Assembly (NCBI GenBank): GCA_945878835.1
Contig: CAMCUG010000021.1
Span: 1-14,597 of the forward strand
Source of the DNA: Chryseobacterium gleum
GTDB taxonomy: Bacteria > Bacteroidota > Bacteroidia > Flavobacteriales_D > Sanyastnellaceae
Length of the DNA stretch: 14,597 nt
Direction of reading: 5' to 3'
Part shown: positions 1-6,436 of the stretch, piece by piece
Layout: each line of letters begins with the position of its first letter
How positions within the stretch are numbered: the first letter of the stretch is position 1
Translations under genes and position numbers: made by a program
Notes under the pieces: model-generated
Told to the model about the DNA's origin: nothing
Databases searched by the model: none
The model's input: the letters and a program-made list of their open reading frames with translations, nothing else

Positions 1-37
1 ACATGGCGCAAAATTGAGAAGTTAGTTTGTAGTGAAT

Positions 38-766
38 TTACAACGCAAACGGAGAAATAACTTCTTCTAGAAATGATTTAGCAGCGGAAATATTTTCAAT
101 GTGTCCCATGTGTCCGATTCCAGGAATAATTGTGACTTTGGCTTGAGTAAGAACGGACCATTCGGCCTTCATTTTTTCTATGGAAAGAACCTTATCGTTC
201 GCTCCACTGAAATAGTGAATGGGAAATTTAGCTGTTTCAAGAAATGTAATCGAAGACTCGCGCTCTCGCATGGCTCGTAGACTTTGAACAATGCCTTCGG
301 CAGACATGCTTCCGATTTTTTCGAGTTGCTCGTTTATAGCAAGTCGGTGTTCATCGGCAGAGTGAAACAACCCGTCTATAAGATTGGTTGCATATAGTTC
401 TTTGTGCTTTTCAGCAGCTTCAATAGCGCGAAGGCGGTCTTGTTTTTTTAAATCGTTGTCGGCATCTGCGGTTGAATGAAAAAAAGCGAGTGCTTTTGTT
501 TTATCTGGAAACGTTTTAGCCAAATACGCTGCGACATATCCGCCCATGGAATGTCCCATCCAGATGTATTCGTCGGCATCTTCCGGCTCTATTTGTTGAA
601 GAATATGCTCTGCGAAATATTCAATGGAAGGAGTGGCCAGTGAGTGGTTATTTCCGTGTCCAGCCAATTGCGGAGTGAAAATAGAAAAAGGTAAATGGGA
701 AGGAAGAATTTCCTTCCACATTTCATTATTTCCTAAAAAGCCATGAATGGCTATAATTTTTATCAC
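38..766 (-). CDS. alpha/beta-fold hydrolase, GTG start
   Basis: Probable soluble serine hydrolase of 242 residues; the substrate cannot be told. An oxyanion-hole HGF lies at residues 8-10, the nucleophile elbow GHSMGG at 71-76 (Ser73), a likely acid Asp191 in the strand-turn GANDKV, and His219 (or His222) in GIGHMGH. This is the complete catalytic triad in the expected order with a short helical cap between about 95 and 170. The reading frame is open further upstream, to an ATG at 853, but that extension lies wholly inside the DUF2147 gene and precedes the first beta strand (IKIIAIHGF). The GTG at 766-764 overlaps the DUF2147 stop as GTGA, the usual sign of translational coupling, so I chose it. 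No signal peptide is visible, so the product is probably cytoplasmic. It could be an esterase, a haloalkane-dehalogenase-like enzyme or a MenH-like enzyme. Confidence 0.85.
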   Translation of the reverse strand: MIKIIAIHGFLGNNEMWKEILPSHLPFSIFTPQLAGHGNNHSLATPSIEYFAEHILQQIEPEDADEYIWMGHSMGGYVAAYLAKTFPDKTKALAFFHSTADADNDLKKQDRLRAIEAAEKHKELYATNLIDGLFHSADEHRLAINEQLEKIGSMSAEGIVQSLRAMRERESSITFLETAKFPIHYFSGANDKVLSIEKMKAEWSVLTQAKVTIIPGIGHMGHIENISAAKSFLEEVISPFAL

Positions 767-1194
767 TGAACGCGTTCCCAGGTTTGAGTGCGATAAACAA
801 AGCCCCAATATCCGCGAAGTTCTAATCTGTTCGGGTCGCCTGCTTTTAGCCACATTTCACAGCGGTAGATATCGCCGTTGTTTGGGTCGCAGATCGTTCC
901 ATCCTTGAACATACTGCCGTTCCATTTCATGTTGCGAACGACATCCATACCTATCATCGGTTGGTCTTTTCTGTCGTCTTTGCATTCAGTGCATTTCGGG
1001 TTTTGATTGGCCCATTCTGAACGGAAAAGTTGTATGATTTTTCCATACAGTTCACCGTTCTGTTCGCGGATTTCAACGATGCTTTTAACCAGACCAGTTT
1101 TGTCATCGATGGTTTTCCATTTACCAACTACGCCCTGAGCAGAGAGCGAAACAGAAGCAATAAGCGCTAAGGCTAAGAAGAAAGTAGATTTCAT
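763..1194 (-). CDS. secreted DUF2147 domain protein
   Basis: A 143-residue exported protein. Residues 1-19 form a signal peptide (Lys2, then a hydrophobic stretch ending SLSA) with probable cleavage before Gln20, a common +1 residue in Bacteroidota. The mature part carries the pattern I associate with DUF2147: GKW near the start, IVEI...LYGKI at 39-53, a CTEC pair at 68-71 followed by DDRKDQPMIGM, a second Cys pair at 102 and 112 (CDPNNGDIYRCEMW), and the ending LRGYWGF..RTQTWERV. The family is thought to form a lipocalin-like beta barrel; no biochemical role is established that I know of. It sits 21 bases downstream of yihY and its TGA overlaps the GTG of the hydrolase, so it is part of the nadC-yihY transcription unit. 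The four Cys may form disulfides in the periplasm, which is inference. Confidence 0.88.
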   Translation of the reverse strand: MKSTFFLALALIASVSLSAQGVVGKWKTIDDKTGLVKSIVEIREQNGELYGKIIQLFRSEWANQNPKCTECKDDRKDQPMIGMDVVRNMKWNGSMFKDGTICDPNNGDIYRCEMWLKAGDPNRLELRGYWGFVYRTQTWERVQ

Positions 1195-1215
1195 AATAAA
1201 TTTTTTATTAAAATA

Positions 1216-2160
1216 CTAAATTTTGTGCTTAGACAATCTTATTGTCCGCAATTTTTTTCGAATGAGAGCATTCAAGTCGAATCCAACAAGAAGAATAACC
1301 ATGTTCAAATTCAACCAAATGAGAATGACCATCAGTGTTCCAAGTGAGCCGTAAAGCTTGTTGAATTGGGCGAAGTTTTCGAGGAAGTAACTAAAACCAA
1401 AGGATGTTGCAATGAGTAAAACGGTTGTGAAAATACTACCTGTGTTCAGGAATTTCCAGTTTTTACGAATGCGCATGTTTATGCCAGAGTTGTACAATAT
1501 AGTAATTATGCAATAGACGAATGAGATGGAAATGGTCCATTGTCCGAAAGTTAAAAAGGGAATGATTCCCTTGTCGCCGATGATTCCTTTTTCGTGCATG
1601 GTAAGAAAAGTGCTTTCGCTGAGCGATGTGAGAACCATGGCGAGAAGAAACATGATTCCCAAAACAAGCATCATGATAAAACTTAAAATTCGAACGATGA
1701 ACGGGTGAGCGGAAACCTCTATATGCTCGCTGCTTTGAAAGGCCTGCATGATTGCGTTCATACTAGCAGAGGCGTAGTAGAACATTAAGATAAAGCCAAT
1801 AGAAAGTAAGGTTGATTGTTTTTTGTTGATTAAGTCATAAAGTGTTCCTTCAATAAATTGAAAGGTATCTCCCGGCAGAATGCTTTTTATTCCAAGGAAA
1901 ACGTCTCCTTGGAAATTGGCAATGGGTATGAAAGGTATTAAGGTAAATAGTGTAATAATAGCTGGAAAAAAAGCTAGAAATATTCTGAAGGAGATACTCG
2001 CCGATCGCATGGTGGTGCGCACATCTGAAAAGGCAATCACAAGGAACGAGAAGATTTCCCAAAGATTTAATCCGCCGAATCCATATGGATGGTACCGTTC
2101 GAGGAAGTGTCGAACTTTAAAAAGCCAAGCGGCGTAGCGTTTGATTTTTTTCTTGTTCAT
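1216..2160 (-). CDS. YihY/BrkB family inner-membrane protein
   Basis: A 314-residue polytopic membrane protein of the YihY/virulence factor BrkB family (old label RNase BN, now considered wrong). About six hydrophobic segments can be seen, near residues 36-45, 58-80, 117-139, 154-180, 207-224 and 242-262, with a last pair at 275-300. Two family hallmarks are present: the first helix block SISFRIFLAFFPAIITLF (54-72), and the C-terminal block from 268 to 300 with YGSLGTLMVILIWLN followed by VGFDLNALI. The N-terminal approximately 35 residues and the C-terminal tail are basic and probably cytoplasmic. Transport activity has been proposed for relatives but the substrate is not settled. Its ATG overlaps the nadC stop as ATGA (2157-2160), so the two are translationally coupled. 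Confidence 0.92.
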   Translation of the reverse strand: MNKKKIKRYAAWLFKVRHFLERYHPYGFGGLNLWEIFSFLVIAFSDVRTTMRSASISFRIFLAFFPAIITLFTLIPFIPIANFQGDVFLGIKSILPGDTFQFIEGTLYDLINKKQSTLLSIGFILMFYYASASMNAIMQAFQSSEHIEVSAHPFIVRILSFIMMLVLGIMFLLAMVLTSLSESTFLTMHEKGIIGDKGIIPFLTFGQWTISISFVYCIITILYNSGINMRIRKNWKFLNTGSIFTTVLLIATSFGFSYFLENFAQFNKLYGSLGTLMVILIWLNLNMVILLVGFDLNALIRKKLRTIRLSKHKI

Positions 2161-3002
2161 TTTACTGCTTTCAAACTTAAATCGAAACTTTTCACATGGT
2201 GTGTTAGCGCGCCCATACTGATGTAGTTTACACCGGTTTCAGCATAGCTCACCAAGGTGTTTTCATTAATTCCTCCGCTCGCTTCCGTTTCGACTCTTCC
2301 ATGAATATGCAATACAGCTTCCCGAAGTTTTTCCGGGGTGAAATTGTCGAGCATAATTCTAAATGCAACTCCTGTTTCAATCACTTCGTCAACTTCTTCA
2401 AGATTGCGTGTTTCAACTTCAACTTGAATAGAAAGATTTCTTTCCTTCAGAAATTCAGAAATTTTACTTAGCGCTGGTTTTACGCCGCCAGCGAAGTCGA
2501 TGTGATTGTCTTTAACCAATATCATGTCGTAAAGCGCATACCGGTGGTTGTAGCCACCTCCAATGCGAACCGCTTCTTTTTCGAAATAGCGAAAGTTCGG
2601 TGTAGTCTTTCTTGTGTCGAGTAGCTTACAGGTTGTATGGGCTATCATTTGCGTGAGTCTATGTGTCTCGGTAGCGATACCGCTCATGCGTTGCATAACA
2701 TTTAAGACGAGTCTTTCAATAGTTGTGATGCTTTGACTTTTTCCTTCAACAAAAAATGCAATGTCTCCTTTCTTTACAATTGCACCATCTTGAATGAAGG
2801 TTGTCACTTTTAAATCAGGGTCGAAAGCGTGAATGATTTTTTCAGCAATGGATACACCTGCTATTACGCCGTTGTCTTTTACAATAAGTTGAGCTTTACC
2901 AAGAGCACTTTCAGGAATAGTTGCGAGTGTTGTGAAATCACCGGGGCCAATATCTTCTCTTAAAGCTTCAGCAAGCCATTTGTCAAAGTCAAATGCATTC
3001 AT
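2157..3002 (-). CDS. nadC: nicotinate-nucleotide pyrophosphorylase (carboxylating)
   Basis: Quinolinate phosphoribosyltransferase of 281 residues, normal length. It converts quinolinate and PRPP to nicotinate mononucleotide, CO2 and pyrophosphate in de novo NAD synthesis, in the cytoplasm. Visible hallmarks are EDIGPGDFTT (16-25), the NVMQRMSGIAT helix (101-111, Arg105), LDTRKTTPNFR (128-138, with the substrate-binding Arg131/Lys132), GGGYNHRYALYDMILVKDNHI (148-168, His153, Arg154, Lys164), VEVETRNLEE (194-203), IMLDNF (216-221), EASGGI (240-245) and ISMGALTHHV (261-270). All expected active-site residues are present. It starts a run of four close minus-strand genes and overlaps yihY by four bases. 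No good promoter is visible in the 168 bases upstream; the closest is TAACTTCG, one base off TAnnTTTG, about 7 bases before the start and without a TTG at the right distance. Confidence 0.97.
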   Translation of the reverse strand: MNAFDFDKWLAEALREDIGPGDFTTLATIPESALGKAQLIVKDNGVIAGVSIAEKIIHAFDPDLKVTTFIQDGAIVKKGDIAFFVEGKSQSITTIERLVLNVMQRMSGIATETHRLTQMIAHTTCKLLDTRKTTPNFRYFEKEAVRIGGGYNHRYALYDMILVKDNHIDFAGGVKPALSKISEFLKERNLSIQVEVETRNLEEVDEVIETGVAFRIMLDNFTPEKLREAVLHIHGRVETEASGGINENTLVSYAETGVNYISMGALTHHVKSFDLSLKAVK

Positions 3003-3050
3003 GTTGCGAAGTTATGAATTACATTCTTCGAATAGTTAACTTTGGACCTA

Positions 3051-3184
3051 TGATTAAAAAGGGATTATTCCTTGATGAAAAGCTTGCCGATTTTCTTGGG
3101 GGCACAACTCCAAAAGACATCGAAGTGATTCGTGTTTTCGTCAATGGTATTTCTACCAATTGTTCTTCGCTTACTTTTCCTTAA
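3051..3184 (+). CDS. possible small ORF (44 aa), unknown
   Basis: A 44-residue plus-strand ORF in the gap between nadC and purD. I do not recognise it. The first 35 residues (MIKKGLFLDEKLADFLGG, then TTPKDIEVIRVFVNGIS) look protein-like, with alternating charged and hydrophobic residues, while the last nine (NCSSLTFP region) look like random read-through. The frame overlaps the 3' end of purD by 14 bases on the opposite strand. Just upstream, at 3037-3044, is TAACTTTG, a perfect match to the Bacteroidota -7 element TAnnTTTG, but without a clear TTG 17-23 bases further up. If that element works, transcription would begin at or next to the ATG. It may equally be a gene remnant or a chance ORF. 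Confidence 0.22.
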
Positions 3185-4463
3185 TCAGTTTTTTCAGATC
3201 GTTACCAATGTCTTTTCTGAAATATTTTCCAGAGAAGGAAATGGTGTCTGCGGCTTGGTTACTTTTTCCTATAGCTTCGTGGAGTGATACACCATATGCC
3301 GTTGCGGTCAAAACTCGTCCGCCGTTGGTTACAATCTTATTTCCGCTCTTTTTTGTACCTGCGTGAAATATGATGCTGTCGCGAACATCTTCTAGAGCTG
3401 AAATTTCTTTTCCTTTTTCTGAAGATTCCGGGTATCCTTTAGAAACGAGCATGGTGGTTGTGCAATAACGTTGGTCTACATGAATATCGCATTCACCGAG
3501 AGTCTGTGTTGCTATTCCTTCGAACAAATGCAACAAGTCACTTTTGATGCGAGGAATAACAACTTCTGTTTCAGGATCACCCATGCGGCAATTGTATTCA
3601 ATCACGTAGGGCTCGTTTCCAACCTTAATAATTCCAAAAAAGATAAATCCGCGGTAGTCTATACCGTCGGCTTTTAATCCTTTCACAGTTGGAATAATAA
3701 TTTGTGCTTCAATTTTATCTATGAATTCTGGCGTGCAAAATGGAACAGGAGAAACGGCACCCATACCGCCTGTATTCAAACCCAGATCTCCCTCACCAAT
3801 GCGCTTGTAATCTTTGGCTTCAGGAAGTACTTTGTAATTGTTTCCGTCTGTCATGATGAATATAGAACATTCAATTCCCTTTAAAAACTCTTCAATAACA
3901 ACAGTGCTAGATGCTTCTCCGAATTTTTTATCGGAAAGCATAGCTTTTAATTCTTTTTTCGCTTGCGCTAAATCTTCGAGAATGACAACTCCTTTCCCCG
4001 CAGCAAGTCCAGAGGCTTTTAGCACGTATGGTGATTTAAGCGTGTCTAGGTAGGCTTGCCCCTCTTTTAAAGTTTCGTGAGTAAACGACCCGTATTTCGC
4101 TGTTGGAATACCGTGTTTTGACATGAACTTTTTCGCGAAGTCTTTGCTTCCTTCCAATTGCGCAGCAACTGAATTTGGACCAATTACTGCGACTCCAAAA
4201 AGTGCCTTGTCTTTTTCGAAGAATTCGACAATACCTTTAACCAAAGGATCTTCGGGGCCAACGATAACCATTTTAATTCCGTGTTCAATAACGGCTTTTT
4301 TTATTGATTTGAAATCTAAAGGGTCAATGGAAAGGTTGGTTCCGAAAGCCGCGGTGCCAGCATTTCCAGGGGCGATGAATATGTCGTGTATAAGCGAACT
4401 TTGTGAAATTTTCCATGCGAAAGCGTGCTCTCTACCACCGGAACCTAAGATTAATACATTCAT
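3171..4463 (-). CDS. purD: phosphoribosylamine--glycine ligase
   Basis: GAR synthetase, 430 residues from the chosen start. It joins phosphoribosylamine and glycine with ATP in the second step of purine synthesis. The N-terminal nucleotide-like domain begins at once with MNVLILGSGGREHAFAWK (1-18). IVGPEDPLVKGI follows at 67-78. The ATP-grasp part shows KDFAKKFM (107-114), LKASGLAAGKGVVI (148-161), EEFLKGIECSIF (191-202), DYKRIGEGDLGLNTGGMGAV (218-237) and IEYNCRMGDPETEVV (288-302) with the metal-binding residues. The frame is open ten codons further up (to 4493), but family proteins start at the Rossmann-like strand and a promoter element lies across that extension, so ATG 4463 is preferred. 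It is divergent from rimP. No terminator is visible downstream. Confidence 0.97.
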   Translation of the reverse strand: MNVLILGSGGREHAFAWKISQSSLIHDIFIAPGNAGTAAFGTNLSIDPLDFKSIKKAVIEHGIKMVIVGPEDPLVKGIVEFFEKDKALFGVAVIGPNSVAAQLEGSKDFAKKFMSKHGIPTAKYGSFTHETLKEGQAYLDTLKSPYVLKASGLAAGKGVVILEDLAQAKKELKAMLSDKKFGEASSTVVIEEFLKGIECSIFIMTDGNNYKVLPEAKDYKRIGEGDLGLNTGGMGAVSPVPFCTPEFIDKIEAQIIIPTVKGLKADGIDYRGFIFFGIIKVGNEPYVIEYNCRMGDPETEVVIPRIKSDLLHLFEGIATQTLGECDIHVDQRYCTTTMLVSKGYPESSEKGKEISALEDVRDSIIFHAGTKKSGNKIVTNGGRVLTATAYGVSLHEAIGKSNQAADTISFSGKYFRKDIGNDLKKLIKEK

Positions 4464-4477
4464 GCTCTGAGTTTTTG

Positions 4478-4509
4478 CAAAGAAACAATGCATTAACGGC
4501 TACTCTCAA
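4478..4509 (-). promoter_or_regulatory. putative purD promoter
   Basis: Read on the minus strand, TTG (4509-4507) is followed after 21 bases by TTTCTTTG (4485-4478), one mismatch from the Bacteroidota -7 element TAnnTTTG. The element ends 14 bases before the purD ATG at 4463, giving a very short leader. The spacing equals that of two better promoters in this window, which is the main support. Confidence 0.4.
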
Positions 4510-4548
4510 TTCAACTTACTAACAGAAAAAAGCGCTAGGTACAAGATA

Positions 4549-4581
4549 TTTGGGTTTATTGTTGAAAAATGCCTATATTTG
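4549..4581 (+). promoter_or_regulatory. promoter of rimP-nusA-infB
   Basis: TTTG at 4549-4552, a 21-base spacer, and TATATTTG at 4574-4581. Both elements match the consensus described for primary sigma factor promoters in Bacteroidota (TTTG/TTG and TAnnTTTG). Transcription would begin near 4587-4589, leaving a leader of about 45 bases before the rimP ATG, most of which is occupied by the hairpin at 4598-4628. This is the only strong promoter seen for the three-gene block. Confidence 0.72.
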
Positions 4582-4597
4582 CAACTGAATTGAAAGC

Positions 4598-4628
4598 AAG
4601 AGAAGGGGTTTTAACCCCTCTTTTTTTT
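4598..4628 (+). terminator. terminator-like hairpin in rimP leader (attenuator?)
   Basis: The arm AGGGGTT (4604-4610) pairs with AACCCCT (4613-4619), and the stem can be extended outward past one bulged A (4603) through 4598-4602 with 4620-4624. Eight T residues follow at 4621-4628. This is a textbook intrinsic terminator in shape, yet it lies after the promoter at 4549-4581 and ends four bases before the rimP ATG (4633). On the minus strand the hairpin is not followed by T residues, so it is not a terminator for purD-side transcription. It may attenuate the operon or shape ribosome access to the start codon. Confidence 0.7.
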
Positions 4629-4632
4629 AGTC

Positions 4633-5112
4633 ATGATAACAGTTGCAGAAATAGAAAAATTGGTGAACGCCAAGATAGCCGAAACGGACACCTTGTCCGA
4701 TGCGTTTATCGTCTCTATTTCTGTTCGTCCAGGCAATGCCATTGAGGTGCTACTCGATAAAGATTCAGGGTTGAATGTGGAGGATTGCAAGAAGATAAGC
4801 AGGCATGTGGAGTCTTCTTTGGATCGTGAGAAGGAGGATTTCTCGATGGAGGTTTCTTCTCCTGGTGTTGGAAAGCCCCTGGTGGTTCACCGACAGTATC
4901 TCAAGAATGTTGGAAGAACAGTGAAAGTGAAAGTGGGTGAAGGAGAGAAGTACGAAGGCGATTTGGCCGAAGTAAACGAGACAGGAGTTGTATTGAAGTA
5001 CCAAGAGAAAGAGGCGCTTCCCGGAAAAAAGAAAAAAGAATGGGTGGAAAAAACAGTCACCCTTGCATTTGATAACATAAAAGAAACCAAAGTAGTAATA
5101 CGTTTTAACTAA
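4633..5112 (+). CDS. rimP: ribosome maturation factor RimP
   Basis: Cytoplasmic 30S assembly factor, 159 residues, normal length. The N-terminal alpha/beta domain runs to about residue 82 and carries IEVLLDKDSGLNVEDCKKISRHVE (37-60) and the family signature FSMEVSSPGVGKPL (70-83). A C-terminal SH3-like barrel follows (about 88-159) with VGRTVKVKV and a basic insert GKKKKEW (131-137). It is the first gene of rimP-nusA-infB, with 10 bases to nusA, an order conserved across many bacteria. There is no Shine-Dalgarno sequence before the ATG; instead the last four bases after a T8 tract lead directly into the start codon. Confidence 0.95.
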   Translation: MITVAEIEKLVNAKIAETDTLSDAFIVSISVRPGNAIEVLLDKDSGLNVEDCKKISRHVESSLDREKEDFSMEVSSPGVGKPLVVHRQYLKNVGRTVKVKVGEGEKYEGDLAEVNETGVVLKYQEKEALPGKKKKEWVEKTVTLAFDNIKETKVVIRFN

Positions 5113-5122
5113 CCTTGTCACT

Positions 5123-6358
5123 ATGAAAGGACTAAACCTAATAGAGTCTTTTGCAGACTTTAAAGAATTCAAAAACATCGACCGCGAGACGATCACAAAC
5201 ATCTTGGCGGAAATGTTCAAAGCTATGATTGTAAAGCGCTGGGGTGCTGAAGATGGCTTTGACATAATTATTAACGCAGAACGTGGCGACTTAGAGATTT
5301 GGCGCACGCGTCAAGTTGTTCCAGACGGAGAACTTGATGACGAAGTTGCTGAAATCGAGGTAAGCATGGCTCAAAAGATTGTAGACGATCTCGAGGTTGG
5401 AGAAGAATTGATTGAAGAGATTAAAATCGAAGATTTCGGTCGCAGAAATATTATGGCCATGGGTCAAGTATTGAAGAATCGTATTCAAGAACTCGAGAAA
5501 GATCATATCTATCAGAAATACAAGGAGCGTATTGGAGAAATTATCTCTGGTGAAGTTTACCAAGTATGGAAGCGTGAGATTCTTGTTCTCGACGACGAGA
5601 ACAATGAGTTGATTATGCCGAAGGATCAACAGATTCCTTCTGACTTTTACAAAAAGGGAGATACCATTCGTGCAGTTGTTTATCGCGTAGACTTACGCAA
5701 CAACAGCCCACAAATTATTCTTTCTCGTACAGCTCCAGAATTCTTAGAGAAGTTGTTCGAGCAAGAAGTTCCAGAGGTATTTGATGGATTAATTACCATT
5801 AAGAAAATTGTTCGTGAGCCAGGTGAGCGCGCGAAAGTAGCCGTTGAAAGTTACGACGATCGTATTGATCCCGTAGGTGCATGCGTAGGTATGAAGGGTT
5901 CGCGTATTCACGGAATTGTTCGTGAGTTGCGTAACGAAAACATCGACGTTATTCATTACACAACAAATGAGAATTTATTGATCGCTCGTGCTCTGGCACC
6001 AGCGAAAATTTCAAGTATTAGTATCGATAAGGACAATGCGAAGGCAGACGTGTTCTTGAAACCTGATCAAGTGTCTTTGGCAATTGGTAAAGGTGGACAT
6101 AACATTCGTCTTGCAGGAAGATTGTGTGGATATGAGTTAGATGTTTATCGTGAAACTGATGTTGACATCGACGATGTGGATTTGGAAGAATTCTCTGACG
6201 AAATCGACAGCTGGATTATCGATGAATTGAAATCGATAGGTTGCGATACCGCTCGTTCAGTTCTCGAGATTCCTAAAGAAGATTTGGTGAAGCGTACAGA
6301 TTTAGAGGAAGAAACCATTGATGAGGTGTTGAGTATTTTGAAATCTGAGTTCGAATAA
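5123..6358 (+). CDS. nusA: transcription termination/antitermination protein NusA
   Basis: RNA-polymerase-binding elongation factor that promotes pausing and intrinsic termination and takes part in antitermination. Length 411, as expected for a NusA lacking the C-terminal acidic repeats of E. coli. Domains in order: polymerase-binding N-terminal domain (about 1-135), S1 domain (138-200, GEIISGEVYQVWKREILV onwards), KH1 (about 230-285, GxxG loop GMKG 256-259), KH2 (about 300-345, GKGG 322-325 in LAIGKGGHNIRLAGRL), and a short acidic helix-hairpin-helix-like tail (about 360-411). It follows rimP by 10 bases and precedes infB by 78. Because NusA strengthens intrinsic terminators, the hairpin in this operon's own leader offers a possible feedback loop; that is inference. 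Confidence 0.97.
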   Translation: MKGLNLIESFADFKEFKNIDRETITNILAEMFKAMIVKRWGAEDGFDIIINAERGDLEIWRTRQVVPDGELDDEVAEIEVSMAQKIVDDLEVGEELIEEIKIEDFGRRNIMAMGQVLKNRIQELEKDHIYQKYKERIGEIISGEVYQVWKREILVLDDENNELIMPKDQQIPSDFYKKGDTIRAVVYRVDLRNNSPQIILSRTAPEFLEKLFEQEVPEVFDGLITIKKIVREPGERAKVAVESYDDRIDPVGACVGMKGSRIHGIVRELRNENIDVIHYTTNENLLIARALAPAKISSISIDKDNAKADVFLKPDQVSLAIGKGGHNIRLAGRLCGYELDVYRETDVDIDDVDLEEFSDEIDSWIIDELKSIGCDTARSVLEIPKEDLVKRTDLEEETIDEVLSILKSEFE

Positions 6359-6374
6359 TTCGTTTCGTTTTTCA

Positions 6375-6395
6375 AAAAGTGCTCGGGCACATTTT
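6375..6395 (+). other. small hairpin in nusA-infB spacer
   Basis: AAAAGTGC (6375-6382), loop TCGG, GCAC (6387-6390), one bulged A, TTTT (6392-6395). The stem is about eight pairs. The following bases (CAATGTG) are not a T tract, so it is at best a weak terminator; it may be an mRNA processing or stability element in the 78-base spacer before infB. Confidence 0.35.
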
Positions 6396-6436
6396 CAATG
6401 TGTTAAATAGTTTTTATAAGGAACGGGAAAAGATTT

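Noticed and set aside
1..60. Plus-strand frame open from the window edge to a TAA at 58-60 (reads TWRKIEKLVCSEFTTQTEK)
   Set aside because: It could be the last 19 residues of a gene convergent with the hydrolase, overlapping it by 23 bases, but 19 codons without a recognisable motif are not enough to call it.
3019..3121. Minus-strand 33-codon ORF in the nadC-purD gap
   Set aside because: It begins MSFGVVPPRKS and has no upstream signal; it is antisense to the slightly better plus-strand ORF, and neither has homology that I recognise.
4123..4470. Plus-strand 115-codon ORF opposite the purD N-terminal part
   Set aside because: It reads as a Ser/Pro/Ile-rich shadow of the purD frame, with no recognisable domain.
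4531..4536. AGCGCT palindrome between the divergent purD and rimP promoters as an operator
   Set aside because: Six bases are too short and common to support a regulator site.
4765..5307. Minus-strand 180-codon ORF opposite rimP and the nusA start
   Set aside because: It is antisense to two conserved genes and its protein is rich in Phe/Ser/His with no domain, typical of a shadow frame.
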